64,000 bases of DNA, taken from an uncultured Paracoccaceae bacterium. Its GTDB lineage: Bacteria > Pseudomonadota > Alphaproteobacteria > Rhodobacterales > Rhodobacteraceae. Under the pieces are notes generated by a model. That model ran no database searches, was not told the DNA's origin, and worked only from the letters and a program-made list of their open reading frames with translations. The translations under genes and the position numbers were made by a program. How positions within the stretch are numbered: the first letter of the stretch is position 1; every line of letters starts with the position of its first letter. Location: NCBI GenBank assembly GCA_947493335.1, contig CANLQO010000002.1, positions 186,001-250,000 of the forward strand. The letters are read 5' to 3'. Of this stretch, positions 55,263 through 63,823 are shown piece after piece.

Positions 55263-55907
55263 ATGCTGGCCCGACTAGGCACGATCATTTTGCTCCTTTT
55301 CGCGGCGCCCGTCAGCGCCGAGATTGAGTTGAGCTTTTACGGCGGCGCACAGAACGCGCCGCATTCTGACGTGTTCATTTCAGGTGATTCCGCCTACCCC
55401 GCCCGCACCTTTATCGGGTGGGAAGGTCGTTCGTTTGATGCGCCGCCCTACTATGGTTGGCGCGCGACGTTGTGGCGGTCGCAAACCTTTGGCTACGGCA
55501 TCGATTTCGCGCACAACAAGATCTACCCGCAAGATGGAGAGCTTGACGGCACACCGTTTGAAACGCTCGAATTCACGGATGGTTTAAACACCTTGACGGT
55601 GAACGCCTACCGGCGCTGGCCGGGTGCGTTGGGTGTCGCCACGCCTTACGTGGGCGGCGGCTTGGGTGTGGCGGTCCCACATGTCGAGGTTTCGAACGGC
55701 ACAACGGAAACCTTTGGCTATCAGGTGACAGGCCCGGCGGCGACGTGGATTGCGGGTGCAAGTTATCCGATCAACGATTCATGGTCGGTCTTTGGCGAAT
55801 ACAAGGGCACCTATTCCCAAAACACGGCCGATCTTGACGGTGGCGGCACGCTGGAGACGGATGTCATCACCAATGCGGTGAACGTCGGGATCAGCTTTTC
55901 CTTTTAG
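55263..55907 (+). CDS. Outer-membrane beta-barrel protein, lipid A oxidase-like
   Basis: 214 residues. A signal peptide ends at SAE; then alternating aromatic strands: IELSFYGGAQNAPHSDVFI, WEGRSFDAPPYYGWRATLW, YGIDFAHNKIYPQ, LEFTDGLNTLTVNAYRRW, TPYVGGGLGVAVPHVEV and a C-terminal NVGISFSF strand as in outer-membrane proteins. Homologues in Rhodobacteraceae are often called lipid A oxidase (LpxQ-like), which would hydroxylate the lipid A backbone; this is a family-name inference, not evidence of activity. Confidence 0.78.
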   Translation: MLARLGTIILLLFAAPVSAEIELSFYGGAQNAPHSDVFISGDSAYPARTFIGWEGRSFDAPPYYGWRATLWRSQTFGYGIDFAHNKIYPQDGELDGTPFETLEFTDGLNTLTVNAYRRWPGALGVATPYVGGGLGVAVPHVEVSNGTTETFGYQVTGPAATWIAGASYPINDSWSVFGEYKGTYSQNTADLDGGGTLETDVITNAVNVGISFSF

Positions 55908-55935
55908 ATGACCAACGGATGATGACCATTCGATG

Positions 55936-56574
55936 CTATCGGCTGGCGGGTTCGTCGCTGAGAATGGCGATTTGGATCATCAAGACGTTGGCGTAGTGCA
56001 AGACGACCGGGCAAATCGCCCATGCGACAATCCAATCCATCGGTGACGCAAAGCGGATCATCGTCTCATTCAGCAATAGCGCCATCAACGCGAGAACAGC
56101 GGTTCCGGCTGAAAGCAGGCGGTGTTGCTCTGGCCGCGCAAGCGGTCCCCAAACCCATGCGGTGTCTGCGTCATCCGGCCGCCGTAGCCATAGCAGGTGG
56201 ATGATCGCCAGAAAGCACATCTGAACGCTGACCAATCTTTGACACCACAGGATGTCCTGCTTCCACAGCAACACGGTTGTCAGCGCCAATAGGGCCGCCG
56301 CAATAGTCAGCAACGTGGTCCATGACTGAAAAGCTGTATGCCCCGCAATATAGTGCCCGTAACACCTGCGCCCGATAAGAGCGGCGAGGCTTGCGCAAAA
56401 GGCAATTGTGAAAGTCCAGGCTTGCGGCGCGTCGGGCTGAACCATTGGGACCAGAAGCCAAAGACCAAGCGCAAGCGCGCCCGGCCCCAGGATCGACGGA
56501 TTGGGATGCGACAAGTTGGCGACCATCAACGCAAGACGACGCAGCAGGCGATGCAATCGGTTCATAAGCGCCAT
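55936..56574 (-). CDS. Integral membrane protein of unknown function
   Basis: 212 residues with about six hydrophobic segments (residues 28-45, 53-70, 82-103, 112-130, 150-168 and 180-203). Polar loops contain YGHYIAGHTAF and RRPDDADTAW. No family motif recognised. The ATG at 56574 could be replaced by an internal Met (residue 4). It lies convergent to the barrel gene by a 28-bp gap and is not obviously linked to dapF-mtaB-gst. Confidence 0.65.
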   Translation of the reverse strand: MALMNRLHRLLRRLALMVANLSHPNPSILGPGALALGLWLLVPMVQPDAPQAWTFTIAFCASLAALIGRRCYGHYIAGHTAFQSWTTLLTIAAALLALTTVLLWKQDILWCQRLVSVQMCFLAIIHLLWLRRPDDADTAWVWGPLARPEQHRLLSAGTAVLALMALLLNETMIRFASPMDWIVAWAICPVVLHYANVLMIQIAILSDEPASR

Positions 56575-56608
56575 TTGACTTGCCGACTATGGCGCCAGCG
56601 GGGCGGAT

Positions 56609-57211
56609 TTATTCCGGCTTTGTGTCGATCATCGCCTGATGCTGACAAAAATCCACGTGCCAATCCGCAAGCGCCTTGTGACCGGTACGCCAGCCCCGCG
56701 CATCATGCCGCAAGTCAATATACGACAATGCACAGGCCGTGCCGATCTGCGCCATATTGAGCGGACCGGACAGGTGGCTCATCCAGCGGTCGTTGATCGC
56801 GGCAATGGCGCGATGTGCCTTGCCCCATTGCGCCGCGACCCAGTCAGCGGATTGTTCGTTCTCGGGCCGCAGCCGCGCCTCGTAAGACATCGATACGGTC
56901 GCATCCATGATCGCGTCTGCGGTTGCCTCCAGCGTCAGCACCTCCCACAGGCGGGAGGCGGGATAAAGCCCGGCGCCCGCGTGGTCGTCCAGAAATCGCG
57001 TGATCACGCGGCTGTCGTAGATCGCTGGGCCATCGTTGCGGATGAGAGCGGGGATCTTACCAAGGGGATTGGCGGCGAGCACCTCTGGCGCCGAATTCAA
57101 GGGTGTCGTGCTGACCTCTACCTCTTCCACCGTGTCCGTCAGGTTCGTCATGCGGATCAACACGCGGCACTTGCGGACAAAAGGCGAAGCAGGAGAGATC
57201 AGGAGTTTCAT
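56609..57211 (-). CDS. Glutathione S-transferase family protein
   Basis: 200 residues from the ATG at 57211. Thioredoxin-like N-domain: KLLISPASPFVRKCRVLIRMTNL, NPLGKIPALIRNDGPAIYDSRVITRFLD; C-terminal all-helical domain with ATADAIMDATVSMSYE. The Ser in SPASPFVRK is in the usual glutathione-activating position. Last gene of the dapF-mtaB-gst-gst set; its ATG overlaps the stop of the gene before it by four bases. Substrate unknown. Confidence 0.9.
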   Translation of the reverse strand: MKLLISPASPFVRKCRVLIRMTNLTDTVEEVEVSTTPLNSAPEVLAANPLGKIPALIRNDGPAIYDSRVITRFLDDHAGAGLYPASRLWEVLTLEATADAIMDATVSMSYEARLRPENEQSADWVAAQWGKAHRAIAAINDRWMSHLSGPLNMAQIGTACALSYIDLRHDARGWRTGHKALADWHVDFCQHQAMIDTKPE

Positions 57212-57861
57212 GGCGCGGTCCTTTGCTGTGGGTCGGGGAATGTGACCTGATCCTGCCCCGGTTGCCAAGGCGGATATTTGACCATGATCGCGGCGAAGTC
57301 GGGCGACGCAAGGAAAGCGTCAAGCCATCGGATCAGATGTGGCCAGTCCTGATCGTCAAACCATGCCCTGTCGATATTGGCGAACTGCCGGACAAACGGC
57401 AGCAGGGCCGCATCAGCAAGTGTGAACGTGGGACCGGTCAAATAGTCTTGTGTGGCAAGCCGGGCATTCCACGCCTGCAGGATATTGGCGGCCTTGCCGC
57501 GCTCTGCCACGACGTCCAAATGCGGATAGCGCACCGCGTATTTGGTGTGATCCAGCGCTGCCTTGAAGGGGCCATCACAGAGGTCGATCAGGGCGGCAGC
57601 CTCGTCTGGCTTTGTCAGCCATCCTCGGGGGTCGTTTTGCTGCAGAGCCCACAGCATGATGTCGCGGGATTCGTCCAAGGTGACATCCGCTTGCAGGTTC
57701 GGCACAGTGGCCGAGGGCGATGCCGCCAGAAATGCCGCGGGTTTGTCACGCAACAGGATCTCGCGCAGCGCCACAGGCACGCCTGCCGCGTAGATCGCAA
57801 GACGCGCCCGGATTGCAAAGGGACATCGGCGAAAAGACCAAAGGATCGGGATGTCTTGCAT
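57208..57861 (-). CDS. Glutathione S-transferase N-terminal domain protein
   Basis: 217 residues; ATG at 57861 with GGAGG ten bases upstream (57885 is a second option). It starts IPILWSFRRCPFAIRARLAIYAAGV, i.e. a CPF-type glutaredoxin-like site, then SATVPNLQADVTLDESRDIMLWAL and a helical C-terminal domain. A Cys in the catalytic position suggests a thiol-transferase (omega-like) activity rather than conjugation. Paralogue and neighbour of the following GST. Confidence 0.87.
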   Translation of the reverse strand: MQDIPILWSFRRCPFAIRARLAIYAAGVPVALREILLRDKPAAFLAASPSATVPNLQADVTLDESRDIMLWALQQNDPRGWLTKPDEAAALIDLCDGPFKAALDHTKYAVRYPHLDVVAERGKAANILQAWNARLATQDYLTGPTFTLADAALLPFVRQFANIDRAWFDDQDWPHLIRWLDAFLASPDFAAIMVKYPPWQPGQDQVTFPDPQQRTAP

Positions 57862-57905
57862 CTGTCGGGTGCCTCCGGCGGGCATATTTCTATTCCAAAG
57901 AAAGC

Positions 57906-59150
57906 CTAAGCGACTAGATTTTCCCGCGTCGCACTCTTGATCTGGGCGGTGACGATCTGGCTGGTGGGTTGATCGGTGCCGAAGTGGACTTCTGCAAACT
58001 GAGGTGTGCGGCCCATGCGCGGGTTTTCCATCAGCACGGCGTGAGTTTGCCCCACCTGCCCCGCCAGATGGCGGGCAACCGCGTCCTGTCCCGCAGCGCG
58101 CAAGGCAGCGGCACGGGTCTTGATGGTGGCGCCATTGACCGCGGGCATCCGCGCCGCAGGCGTGCCCTGACGGGCAGAGTAGGGAAACACGTGCAGCCAG
58201 GTCAGGTGGCAATCCTTCACCAAGGCAAGTGAATTGGCGAAATGCGCATCCGTCTCGGTCGGGAAGCCAGCAATGATATCGGCGCCAAAGGTCATATCGG
58301 GCCGCACGGCGCGCGCCTCTTCTGCAAAGCGGATCGCATCGTCGCGGGTGTGGCGCCGTTTCATCCGCTTGAGGATCAAGGTATCGCCATGCTGGAGCGA
58401 CAGGTGCAGGTGGGGCATCAGGCGCGGTTCTGTTGCGATGGCCTGCATCAGGTTTTCATCAACTTCGATCGAATCAATCGAAGATATCCGCAGGCGCGGC
58501 AGATCCGGGACAAGGCGCAGGATGCGCATCACCAGGTCACCCAGCTTGGGCGCAGCGGGAAGGTCAGCGCCCCAGGACGTCAGATCAACGCCCGTCAGCA
58601 CCACCTCTTGATAACCTTTGTCCACCAGCCGCTTGATCTGATCGACCACAACACCAGCCGGGACAGAACGGGAATTACCCCGCCCGTAAGGGATGATGCA
58701 GAAGGTACAGCGATGATCGCAACCGTTCTGGACCTGAACATAGGCGCGGCTGCGGGTGCCAAAGCCGTCGATCAGATGGCCCGCCGTTTCTGTGACCGAC
58801 ATGATGTCATCAACCTGAACTGGCTCTGTCTTGCCAATCAGCCCCAACCAGGTTGCAGGCTGCATCTTTTCGGTGTTGCCGATCACAACGTCGACCTCAT
58901 CCATCGCCGAAAAAGTCGCGGGTTCGGTCTGGGCCGCACAGCCCGTCACGATGACACGCGCTTCAGGGTGCGCGCGGCGCAGTTTGCGAATATCCTGTTT
59001 GGCCTTGCGCACCGCCTCGGCCGTGACCGCGCAGGTATTGACGACCACTGCGTTCTGCAGACCCGAGGCGGTGGCGAGTTCCTTCATCGCTTCCGTCTCA
59101 TAAGCATTCAACCGACAACCATGGTTCGAAAAGACCGGCGGCTTAGCCAT
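57906..59150 (-). CDS. mtaB: tRNA t6A37 methylthiotransferase MtaB
   Basis: 414 residues from the ATG at 59150, inside the end of dapF. The N-terminal UPF0004 domain ([45 protein letters not shown]) and the radical-SAM site [19 protein letters not shown] are clear, followed by [17 protein letters not shown] and a TRAM-like end. The CAVTAEA signature places it in MtaB, not MiaB or RimO. It converts t6A37 to ms2t6A37 in ANN-reading tRNAs. Confidence 0.95.
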   Translation of the reverse strand: MAKPPVFSNHGCRLNAYETEAMKELATASGLQNAVVVNTCAVTAEAVRKAKQDIRKLRRAHPEARVIVTGCAAQTEPATFSAMDEVDVVIGNTEKMQPATWLGLIGKTEPVQVDDIMSVTETAGHLIDGFGTRSRAYVQVQNGCDHRCTFCIIPYGRGNSRSVPAGVVVDQIKRLVDKGYQEVVLTGVDLTSWGADLPAAPKLGDLVMRILRLVPDLPRLRISSIDSIEVDENLMQAIATEPRLMPHLHLSLQHGDTLILKRMKRRHTRDDAIRFAEEARAVRPDMTFGADIIAGFPTETDAHFANSLALVKDCHLTWLHVFPYSARQGTPAARMPAVNGATIKTRAAALRAAGQDAVARHLAGQVGQTHAVLMENPRMGRTPQFAEVHFGTDQPTSQIVTAQIKSATRENLVA

Positions 59151-59952
59151 GCCAGACCCCGTCAAACACATGAGCCGTCGCACCGGTCATCCAGACCCCG
59201 TCGTCACGCCAGTCAACGTCAATAGGACCGCCATCCAGATCAATCCTGACGGTGCGCCCGGTCAACCCGCGCCGGGCCGCGGCCACGGCGGTGGCACAAG
59301 AAGACGTGCCAGAGGCCAGCGTGATCCCGACCCCACGTTCCCAAACCCGCATCCGCAGATGATCCGGCCCGACAAGAGAGGCGAATTGCACGTTTGTGCG
59401 TTGCGGAAAAAGCGGGTGATTTTCGATTTCAGCGCCGCGTGTAGCAAGATCGACCGCCTCTGCATCCTCTACAAAGAAAGTACAATGGGGGTTGCCCATG
59501 CCCGTCGCGGTCGGCGCGCCGTCAATTGGCAATTCCAGCGTATCCATGTTGCTGGCCAAGGGAACCTCATCCCAGTTCAACTGCGGCTGACCCATGTTGA
59601 CAGAGGTCTTCCCGGCACCTGCATCCACCGCTTGCAAGGTGCCGCGTTCCGTTGTGATCGTCAGCGCGTCCCGACCGGTGCGGTCCATCTCATACCGTGC
59701 AATGCAGCGGGTCGCATTGCCGCAAGCCCCCGATGTCGACCCATCACTATTGTAGAACGTGAGGTGCAGATCAGCGCCTTCGGATATCACCGCAAGCTGA
59801 TCGAATCCTACCCCACGGTGGCGGTCGCCGATCGCGCGGGCAATATCGGCATCGACAGCCGCATCCACGATGCGTTGATCGACAACGACAAAATCGTTGC
59901 CAAGCCCGTGCATCTTCATGAACGGCAAAGGATTGTGACGCGCGTTACTCAT
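59143..59952 (-). CDS. dapF: Diaminopimelate epimerase DapF, one catalytic Cys replaced
   Basis: 269 residues from the ATG at 59952; Met12 is a further candidate start. Motifs: [38 protein letters not shown] (Cys77, the first catalytic Cys), [10 protein letters not shown], and [16 protein letters not shown], where the family usually has ACGTG. The residue in the second catalytic Cys position is Ser213; Cys218 lies five residues on. It would make meso-diaminopimelate for cell wall and lysine. See finding on the active site. Confidence 0.9.
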   Translation of the reverse strand: MSNARHNPLPFMKMHGLGNDFVVVDQRIVDAAVDADIARAIGDRHRGVGFDQLAVISEGADLHLTFYNSDGSTSGACGNATRCIARYEMDRTGRDALTITTERGTLQAVDAGAGKTSVNMGQPQLNWDEVPLASNMDTLELPIDGAPTATGMGNPHCTFFVEDAEAVDLATRGAEIENHPLFPQRTNVQFASLVGPDHLRMRVWERGVGITLASGTSSCATAVAAARRGLTGRTVRIDLDGGPIDVDWRDDGVWMTGATAHVFDGVWHG

Positions 59953-60049
59953 GCCCGGGCATATATGCGAGGCCTGCAAAGTTATCCAGTCGCATTGGCA
60001 TTTGTGGGGTTGACCCGGTGCGCCTGTGTTTCTAAGTAGCCGCCCTAGT

Positions 60050-60125
60050 GGGCCGTTAGCTCAGTTGGTAGAGCAACTGACTTTTAATCAGTGGGTCGCA
60101 GGTTCGAATCCTGCACGGCTCACCA
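60050..60125 (+). tRNA. tRNA-Lys (anticodon TTT)
   Basis: Acceptor GGGCCGT pairs with ACGGCTC (one G-T), D arm GCTC/GAGC, anticodon stem ACTGA/TCAGT with loop CTTTTAA (anticodon TTT), T arm GCAGG/CCTGC around TTCGAAT, then ACCA with encoded CCA at 60123-60125. All arms form. Confidence 0.97.
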
Positions 60126-60217
60126 CTGACTTCCCGATGTGACGACCTGTGGTCCAGTCAAAACAGGGCCATTCCGGTTCCGCTCCTCGCAGCGGGACAA
60201 AAGCATTTCGGAAGGGT

Positions 60218-60871
60218 TCAGAACGCCGCGAGTGTGTGTTCCAAGCCTTTCTCGATATGTGTTTGTAGTGTTTGCGCTGCACGCTCAACATCGCGGGCGA
60301 GTGCGGCGTTGAACATGTCCCGATGCTCTTCCACAGCTTCCTCGCCGCGATTGGTCAGGACGAGCATTTGGTAACGCAAATACTTGTCATAAAGAACCGC
60401 ATGCAGCGATAGCAGGTTGTTCGACCCGCAAGCTTCGATCATGGCGAGGTGGAATTCCCAGTCGTAACGCTTCCAGTCCTCTTTCTGGCTGTCGTCGCCA
60501 TTTAGCATCTTCTGTTCCATCAGGTGCAGCTTGTGATGCGCGGCGACAAGGTTGCCCTCCCAGTCGGTGTCGCCCTTTTCGACCGACAGCCGCAATGCAT
60601 GGCATTCAAGCAGCACACGCAGGTTGGCAATCTCGATCAGGTCCTCGCGGGAAACTTGCGTCACAAAAAATCCGCGCTGATCCTGCGCATCAACGAACCC
60701 TTCACTCGCGAGCCGGTTCAGTGTTTCCCGCAAAGTTGACATCGACGCAGAGTAGCGTTCGCGCAGGCCATCCAGCTTTAGCTTAGATCCCGGAGCGAGA
60801 TCCCCGAAGATGACGTCACGCTTGATGCGCTGATATGTCGACGCGCCGACGACATTGAGGGATTTTGCCAT
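60218..60871 (-). CDS. GntR-family regulator, FCD type
   Basis: 217 residues. Residues 8-75 are the winged helix (STYQRIKRDVIFGDLAPGSKLKLDGLRERYSASMSTLRETLNRLASEGFV), residues 88-210 an FCD helical ligand-binding domain with metal-type His positions (EFHLAM, SLHAVLYDKYLRYQ, EEHRDMF, THIEKGLEHT). FCD proteins sense organic acids. It is divergent from a Gfo/Idh/MocA gene and lies ahead of a TRAP transporter; two copies of a related palindrome flank that gene, the likely operators. Confidence 0.92.
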   Translation of the reverse strand: MAKSLNVVGASTYQRIKRDVIFGDLAPGSKLKLDGLRERYSASMSTLRETLNRLASEGFVDAQDQRGFFVTQVSREDLIEIANLRVLLECHALRLSVEKGDTDWEGNLVAAHHKLHLMEQKMLNGDDSQKEDWKRYDWEFHLAMIEACGSNNLLSLHAVLYDKYLRYQMLVLTNRGEEAVEEHRDMFNAALARDVERAAQTLQTHIEKGLEHTLAAF

Positions 60872-60958
60872 TTCTTATCATCCGTTGGCTGCTGGGATCT
60901 CTGACAAAGTACCCCAAAGCCCGACAAGCTGCAATTCACTGAATGATATGTCGCTCTT

Positions 60959-60977
60959 AAAAATATCTGACATTATT
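60959..60977. promoter_or_regulatory. Degenerate copy of the putative GntR operator
   Basis: The 19 bases AAAAATATC-T-GACATTATT match the perfect palindrome at 62123-62141 at 14 positions. They lie in the 170-bp divergent region between the GntR gene and the dehydrogenase. Inference only. Confidence 0.4.
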
Positions 60978-61041
60978 GATTTCGTGTTGCATTCATGTAG
61001 GTTGCTCGAAACAGAGAGTCGGGCGGCGGAGAGGCCAGAGC

Positions 61042-62121
61042 ATGTCAAAGAAGATACAGATCGCGGTTGCGGGATTTGGTCTGGTCGGACGTCGCCACGC
61101 AGAGGTGCTCAGGCGGGCGCCAGACATGACATTGGCCGCGATTGTTGAGCCAAGCGCCGAAGGCCAGGCAACTGCGGCCACGCTGGGCGTGCCGGTCTTC
61201 GCTTCACTCGAGGAAATGCTTCAGACGTCGAAACCGGACGGTGTTCTGCTTGCAACCCCAACGCCGTTGCATCTGGAGCAGGGCCTATCATGCATTGCCG
61301 CGGGCTGTCCGGTTCTGATCGAAAAGCCTATCGCCGTGACGTCCGAGGACGCGCGGCAGCTGACCGAGGCTGCGGACAATGCCGGTGTTCCGATGCTTGT
61401 GGGTCATCACAGGCGCCACAACGGGATGGTCCAGGCGGCGAAACGTGCGCTGACAGAAGGTGCCGTCGGGGATATTCGGGCAGTTCAGGCGACATGCTGG
61501 TTCTACAAGCCTGACCACTATTTCGAGGTTGCCCCTTGGCGCACCCAGAAAGGGGCGGGGCCCATTTCTGTTAATCTTGTTCACGATGTTGATTTGCTGA
61601 GGCACTTTTGCGGTGAAGTCACATCCGTACAGGCCATTGCGGTTCCGTCCCGCCGGGGCTTCGAGAATGAGGATTTGGCGACGGCCGTCCTGCGGTTCCG
61701 CTCGGGCGCGATTGCAACGATCTCTGTCTCGGACAGCATCGTTGCGCCGTGGAGCTGGGAGCTGACGGCCCGAGAAAACGCCGCATACCCGGCCACGTCC
61801 GAAAGCTGTTATCTGATAGGCGGTTCAGAAGGCGGAATGTCCCTGCCCGATTTGCGGGTCTGGAAACACGCGAATGCGCCAGACTGGTGGACGCCGATCT
61901 CGTCGCAGGTTCTGACGTGCAAGATGGATGATCCACTGGCGGTCCAATTGGCCCATTTCGCTGCTGTGATCGCAGGGCGTGAAAAACCGTTGGTGTCTGG
62001 CTGGGAGGGTCTGCGGTCGCTCGAGGTGGTCGAGGCTGTGGCGCTTTCATCCGCGACTGGTCGCGAGGTTTCCCTGACCGATGAAGCCGGACGCAAATCT
62101 GCGGAGTTCGCCTGCGCATAA
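61042..62121 (+). CDS. Gfo/Idh/MocA-family oxidoreductase
   Basis: 359 residues from the ATG at 61042 (the frame is open further upstream but without conserved start). Rossmann motif VAGFGLVGRRHAEVLRR, then GVLLATPTPLHLEQGLSCIAAGCPVLIEKPIA with the family EKP, and the catalytic His region VNLVHDVDLLRHFCG. NAD(P)-dependent sugar, polyol or inositol dehydrogenases share this fold. It is the first gene after the divergent GntR regulator and precedes the TRAP genes by 102 bp, so it probably oxidises the imported compound. Confidence 0.9.
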   Translation: MSKKIQIAVAGFGLVGRRHAEVLRRAPDMTLAAIVEPSAEGQATAATLGVPVFASLEEMLQTSKPDGVLLATPTPLHLEQGLSCIAAGCPVLIEKPIAVTSEDARQLTEAADNAGVPMLVGHHRRHNGMVQAAKRALTEGAVGDIRAVQATCWFYKPDHYFEVAPWRTQKGAGPISVNLVHDVDLLRHFCGEVTSVQAIAVPSRRGFENEDLATAVLRFRSGAIATISVSDSIVAPWSWELTARENAAYPATSESCYLIGGSEGGMSLPDLRVWKHANAPDWWTPISSQVLTCKMDDPLAVQLAHFAAVIAGREKPLVSGWEGLRSLEVVEAVALSSATGREVSLTDEAGRKSAEFACA

Positions 62122-62122
62122 G

Positions 62123-62160
62123 CAAAATATCAGATATTTTGTAAAACATATTGCAAAATA
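62123..62160. promoter_or_regulatory. Perfect palindrome and extra half-site before dctP
   Basis: CAAAATATC (62123-62131), A, GATATTTTG (62133-62141) is a perfect 9-1-9 palindrome. CAAAATA recurs at 62154-62160. It starts two bases after the stop of the dehydrogenase gene, 82 bp before the dctP ATG. Likely binding site for the neighbouring FCD regulator. Confidence 0.6.
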
Positions 62161-62223
62161 GGGAAAATGGGGCATAAATCAGCGCGACGCCCGTTGCGGC
62201 GCAAAACTTAAGGGAGGAACCTC

Positions 62224-63231
62224 ATGTTGAAATTTACGCGTCGTGCCGCGATCGCCTCGGTTGCCGCACTTGGCTTGGCGGCTTCTGCGCTTCCTGCAGC
62301 TGCAGACGGGCACAAAGTGACATTTACATTGGCAACGTCCGGCTCTGAAACAGATCAGCGTTCTGTTGCCATGGCCGAAGTCTTTGCGCCGATGGTGGCG
62401 GCCTTTGCCGATTATCAGGCCGGTTACAACGGCACGCTATTCGCACAGGGCACTGAGCTGGAAGCCATCGCAGGTGGCAATCTGACCATGTCGATCGCCT
62501 CTGCGCAGGAACTGGCACAGTTCTTCCCGGAATTTTCGATCTTTGCGACCGGATATGTCCATCAGGACGCAGCACATCAGGTCCGCGTTTTCAATGACCC
62601 GCTGATGGACCCGTTCAAGCAAAAGGTTGAAGACGAGCTTGGCGTGAAGCTGCTGTCGGTCATGTACCTTGGCCGCCGCCACGTGAACCTGCGGCAAACC
62701 CGCGATGAACTGGACGTGCAGACACCGGCCGATCTGGCAGGTGTGAACTTGCGGATGCCCGGTACCGATGCATGGCAGTTCCTCGGCGCTGCCCTTGGCG
62801 CATCGCCCACACCGCTGGCCTTCTCGGAAGTGTATACATCACTTGCATCGGGCGCGATTGACGGCCAGGACAACCCGCTTCCGACCGTTGTTGACCAGAA
62901 GTTCTATGAGGTGACCAAGCAAATCTCGCTCACGTCGCATCTGGTTGACCTGAACTATATCGCGTTCTCGCTCGAGACATGGAACAGTCTGACCCCGGAC
63001 CAGCAGCTTGTCGTTCAGCGCGCCGCTGACGCTGCCGCTGCTTATGGCCGACTGAAGCAGCTCGACAAGGAAAACAATCTGGCCGACTTTATCCGTAGCC
63101 AAGGCGTTGAAATCTACACACCGGACCTTGAAGCGTTCCGCACCCATGTGCAGGCGCAGTATGTCGGCAGCGAAGCTGCGGCATCCTGGCCCGAGGGTGT
63201 TCTGGATCGCATCAACGAGCTGGGCAACTAA
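62224..63231 (+). CDS. dctP: TRAP transporter substrate-binding protein DctP
   Basis: 335 residues from the ATG at 62224 with a GGGAGG site. A signal peptide ends near ALPAAADG; the mature part follows the DctP pattern: FTLATSGSETDQRS, TELEAIAGGNLTMSIASAQELAQFFPEFSIF, LRQTRDELDVQTPADLAGVNLRMPGTDAWQFLGAALGASPTPLAFSEVYTSLASGAIDGQDNPLPTVVDQKFYEV. The Arg in LRMPG is the usual carboxylate-binding residue, so the ligand is probably an organic acid or sugar acid. Confidence 0.95.
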   Translation: MLKFTRRAAIASVAALGLAASALPAAADGHKVTFTLATSGSETDQRSVAMAEVFAPMVAAFADYQAGYNGTLFAQGTELEAIAGGNLTMSIASAQELAQFFPEFSIFATGYVHQDAAHQVRVFNDPLMDPFKQKVEDELGVKLLSVMYLGRRHVNLRQTRDELDVQTPADLAGVNLRMPGTDAWQFLGAALGASPTPLAFSEVYTSLASGAIDGQDNPLPTVVDQKFYEVTKQISLTSHLVDLNYIAFSLETWNSLTPDQQLVVQRAADAAAAYGRLKQLDKENNLADFIRSQGVEIYTPDLEAFRTHVQAQYVGSEAAASWPEGVLDRINELGN

Positions 63232-63262
63232 GCCACGAGCAGCCAGCCTCGGGAGAGCCAAG

Positions 63263-63823
63263 ATGAAGAAGCTTCAAGAATGGTTCACCCGTGGCGCAGA
63301 GTTCATCGCCGCCATGTCTTTGGCGGCGATTTTTTTCACGTTTCTTCTGCAAATTCTGTTCCGGTACGTCCCGTTTCTCGAACCCATCGGATGGTCAGTG
63401 GTCTTGATCTCTCTGCTGTGGGTCTTTGTGATTTTCTTCGGCTGCGCGTTCATCGTCCGAGAATCCGACCACGTCGCGTTTGATGTCCTTTATCTGGCCG
63501 TGCCACGACATGTCCGCAAAGTTCTTGCGCTGGTCAGTGCCGTCCTGATGGTCATTGCAATGCTCTATTCTCTGCCCGCCATGTGGGAAACGGTGTTCGC
63601 AAACCGCCTGATGGACCTGAAGAAAATTCAAACCATTCGGATGCCGATTACCGGCGACAAGATCGCGATAAAATGGCTGTTTGCACCCTTTGTGATGCTG
63701 ATGATCGTCGCCACGTTGCGCTATCTTTGGCGCATCTACACGGTGCTGCGCTTTGGTCCACCCGAGACCGAGATGGAAAAGTTGCTTGGCGGTGAGACCG
63801 ACAAGGCGGAGTTGGATCAATGA
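63263..63823 (+). CDS. dctQ: TRAP transporter small membrane subunit DctQ
   Basis: 186 residues from the ATG at 63263 (GGGAGAG eight bases upstream); the frame is open upstream but overlaps dctP. Four hydrophobic helices (about residues 16-35, 42-64, 87-106 and 125-152) with the LLWVFVIFFGCAFIVRESDHVAFDVLY stretch typical of DctQ. It connects DctP recognition to the large permease DctM. ATGA overlap with dctM at 63820. Confidence 0.93.
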   Translation: MKKLQEWFTRGAEFIAAMSLAAIFFTFLLQILFRYVPFLEPIGWSVVLISLLWVFVIFFGCAFIVRESDHVAFDVLYLAVPRHVRKVLALVSAVLMVIAMLYSLPAMWETVFANRLMDLKKIQTIRMPITGDKIAIKWLFAPFVMLMIVATLRYLWRIYTVLRFGPPETEMEKLLGGETDKAELDQ

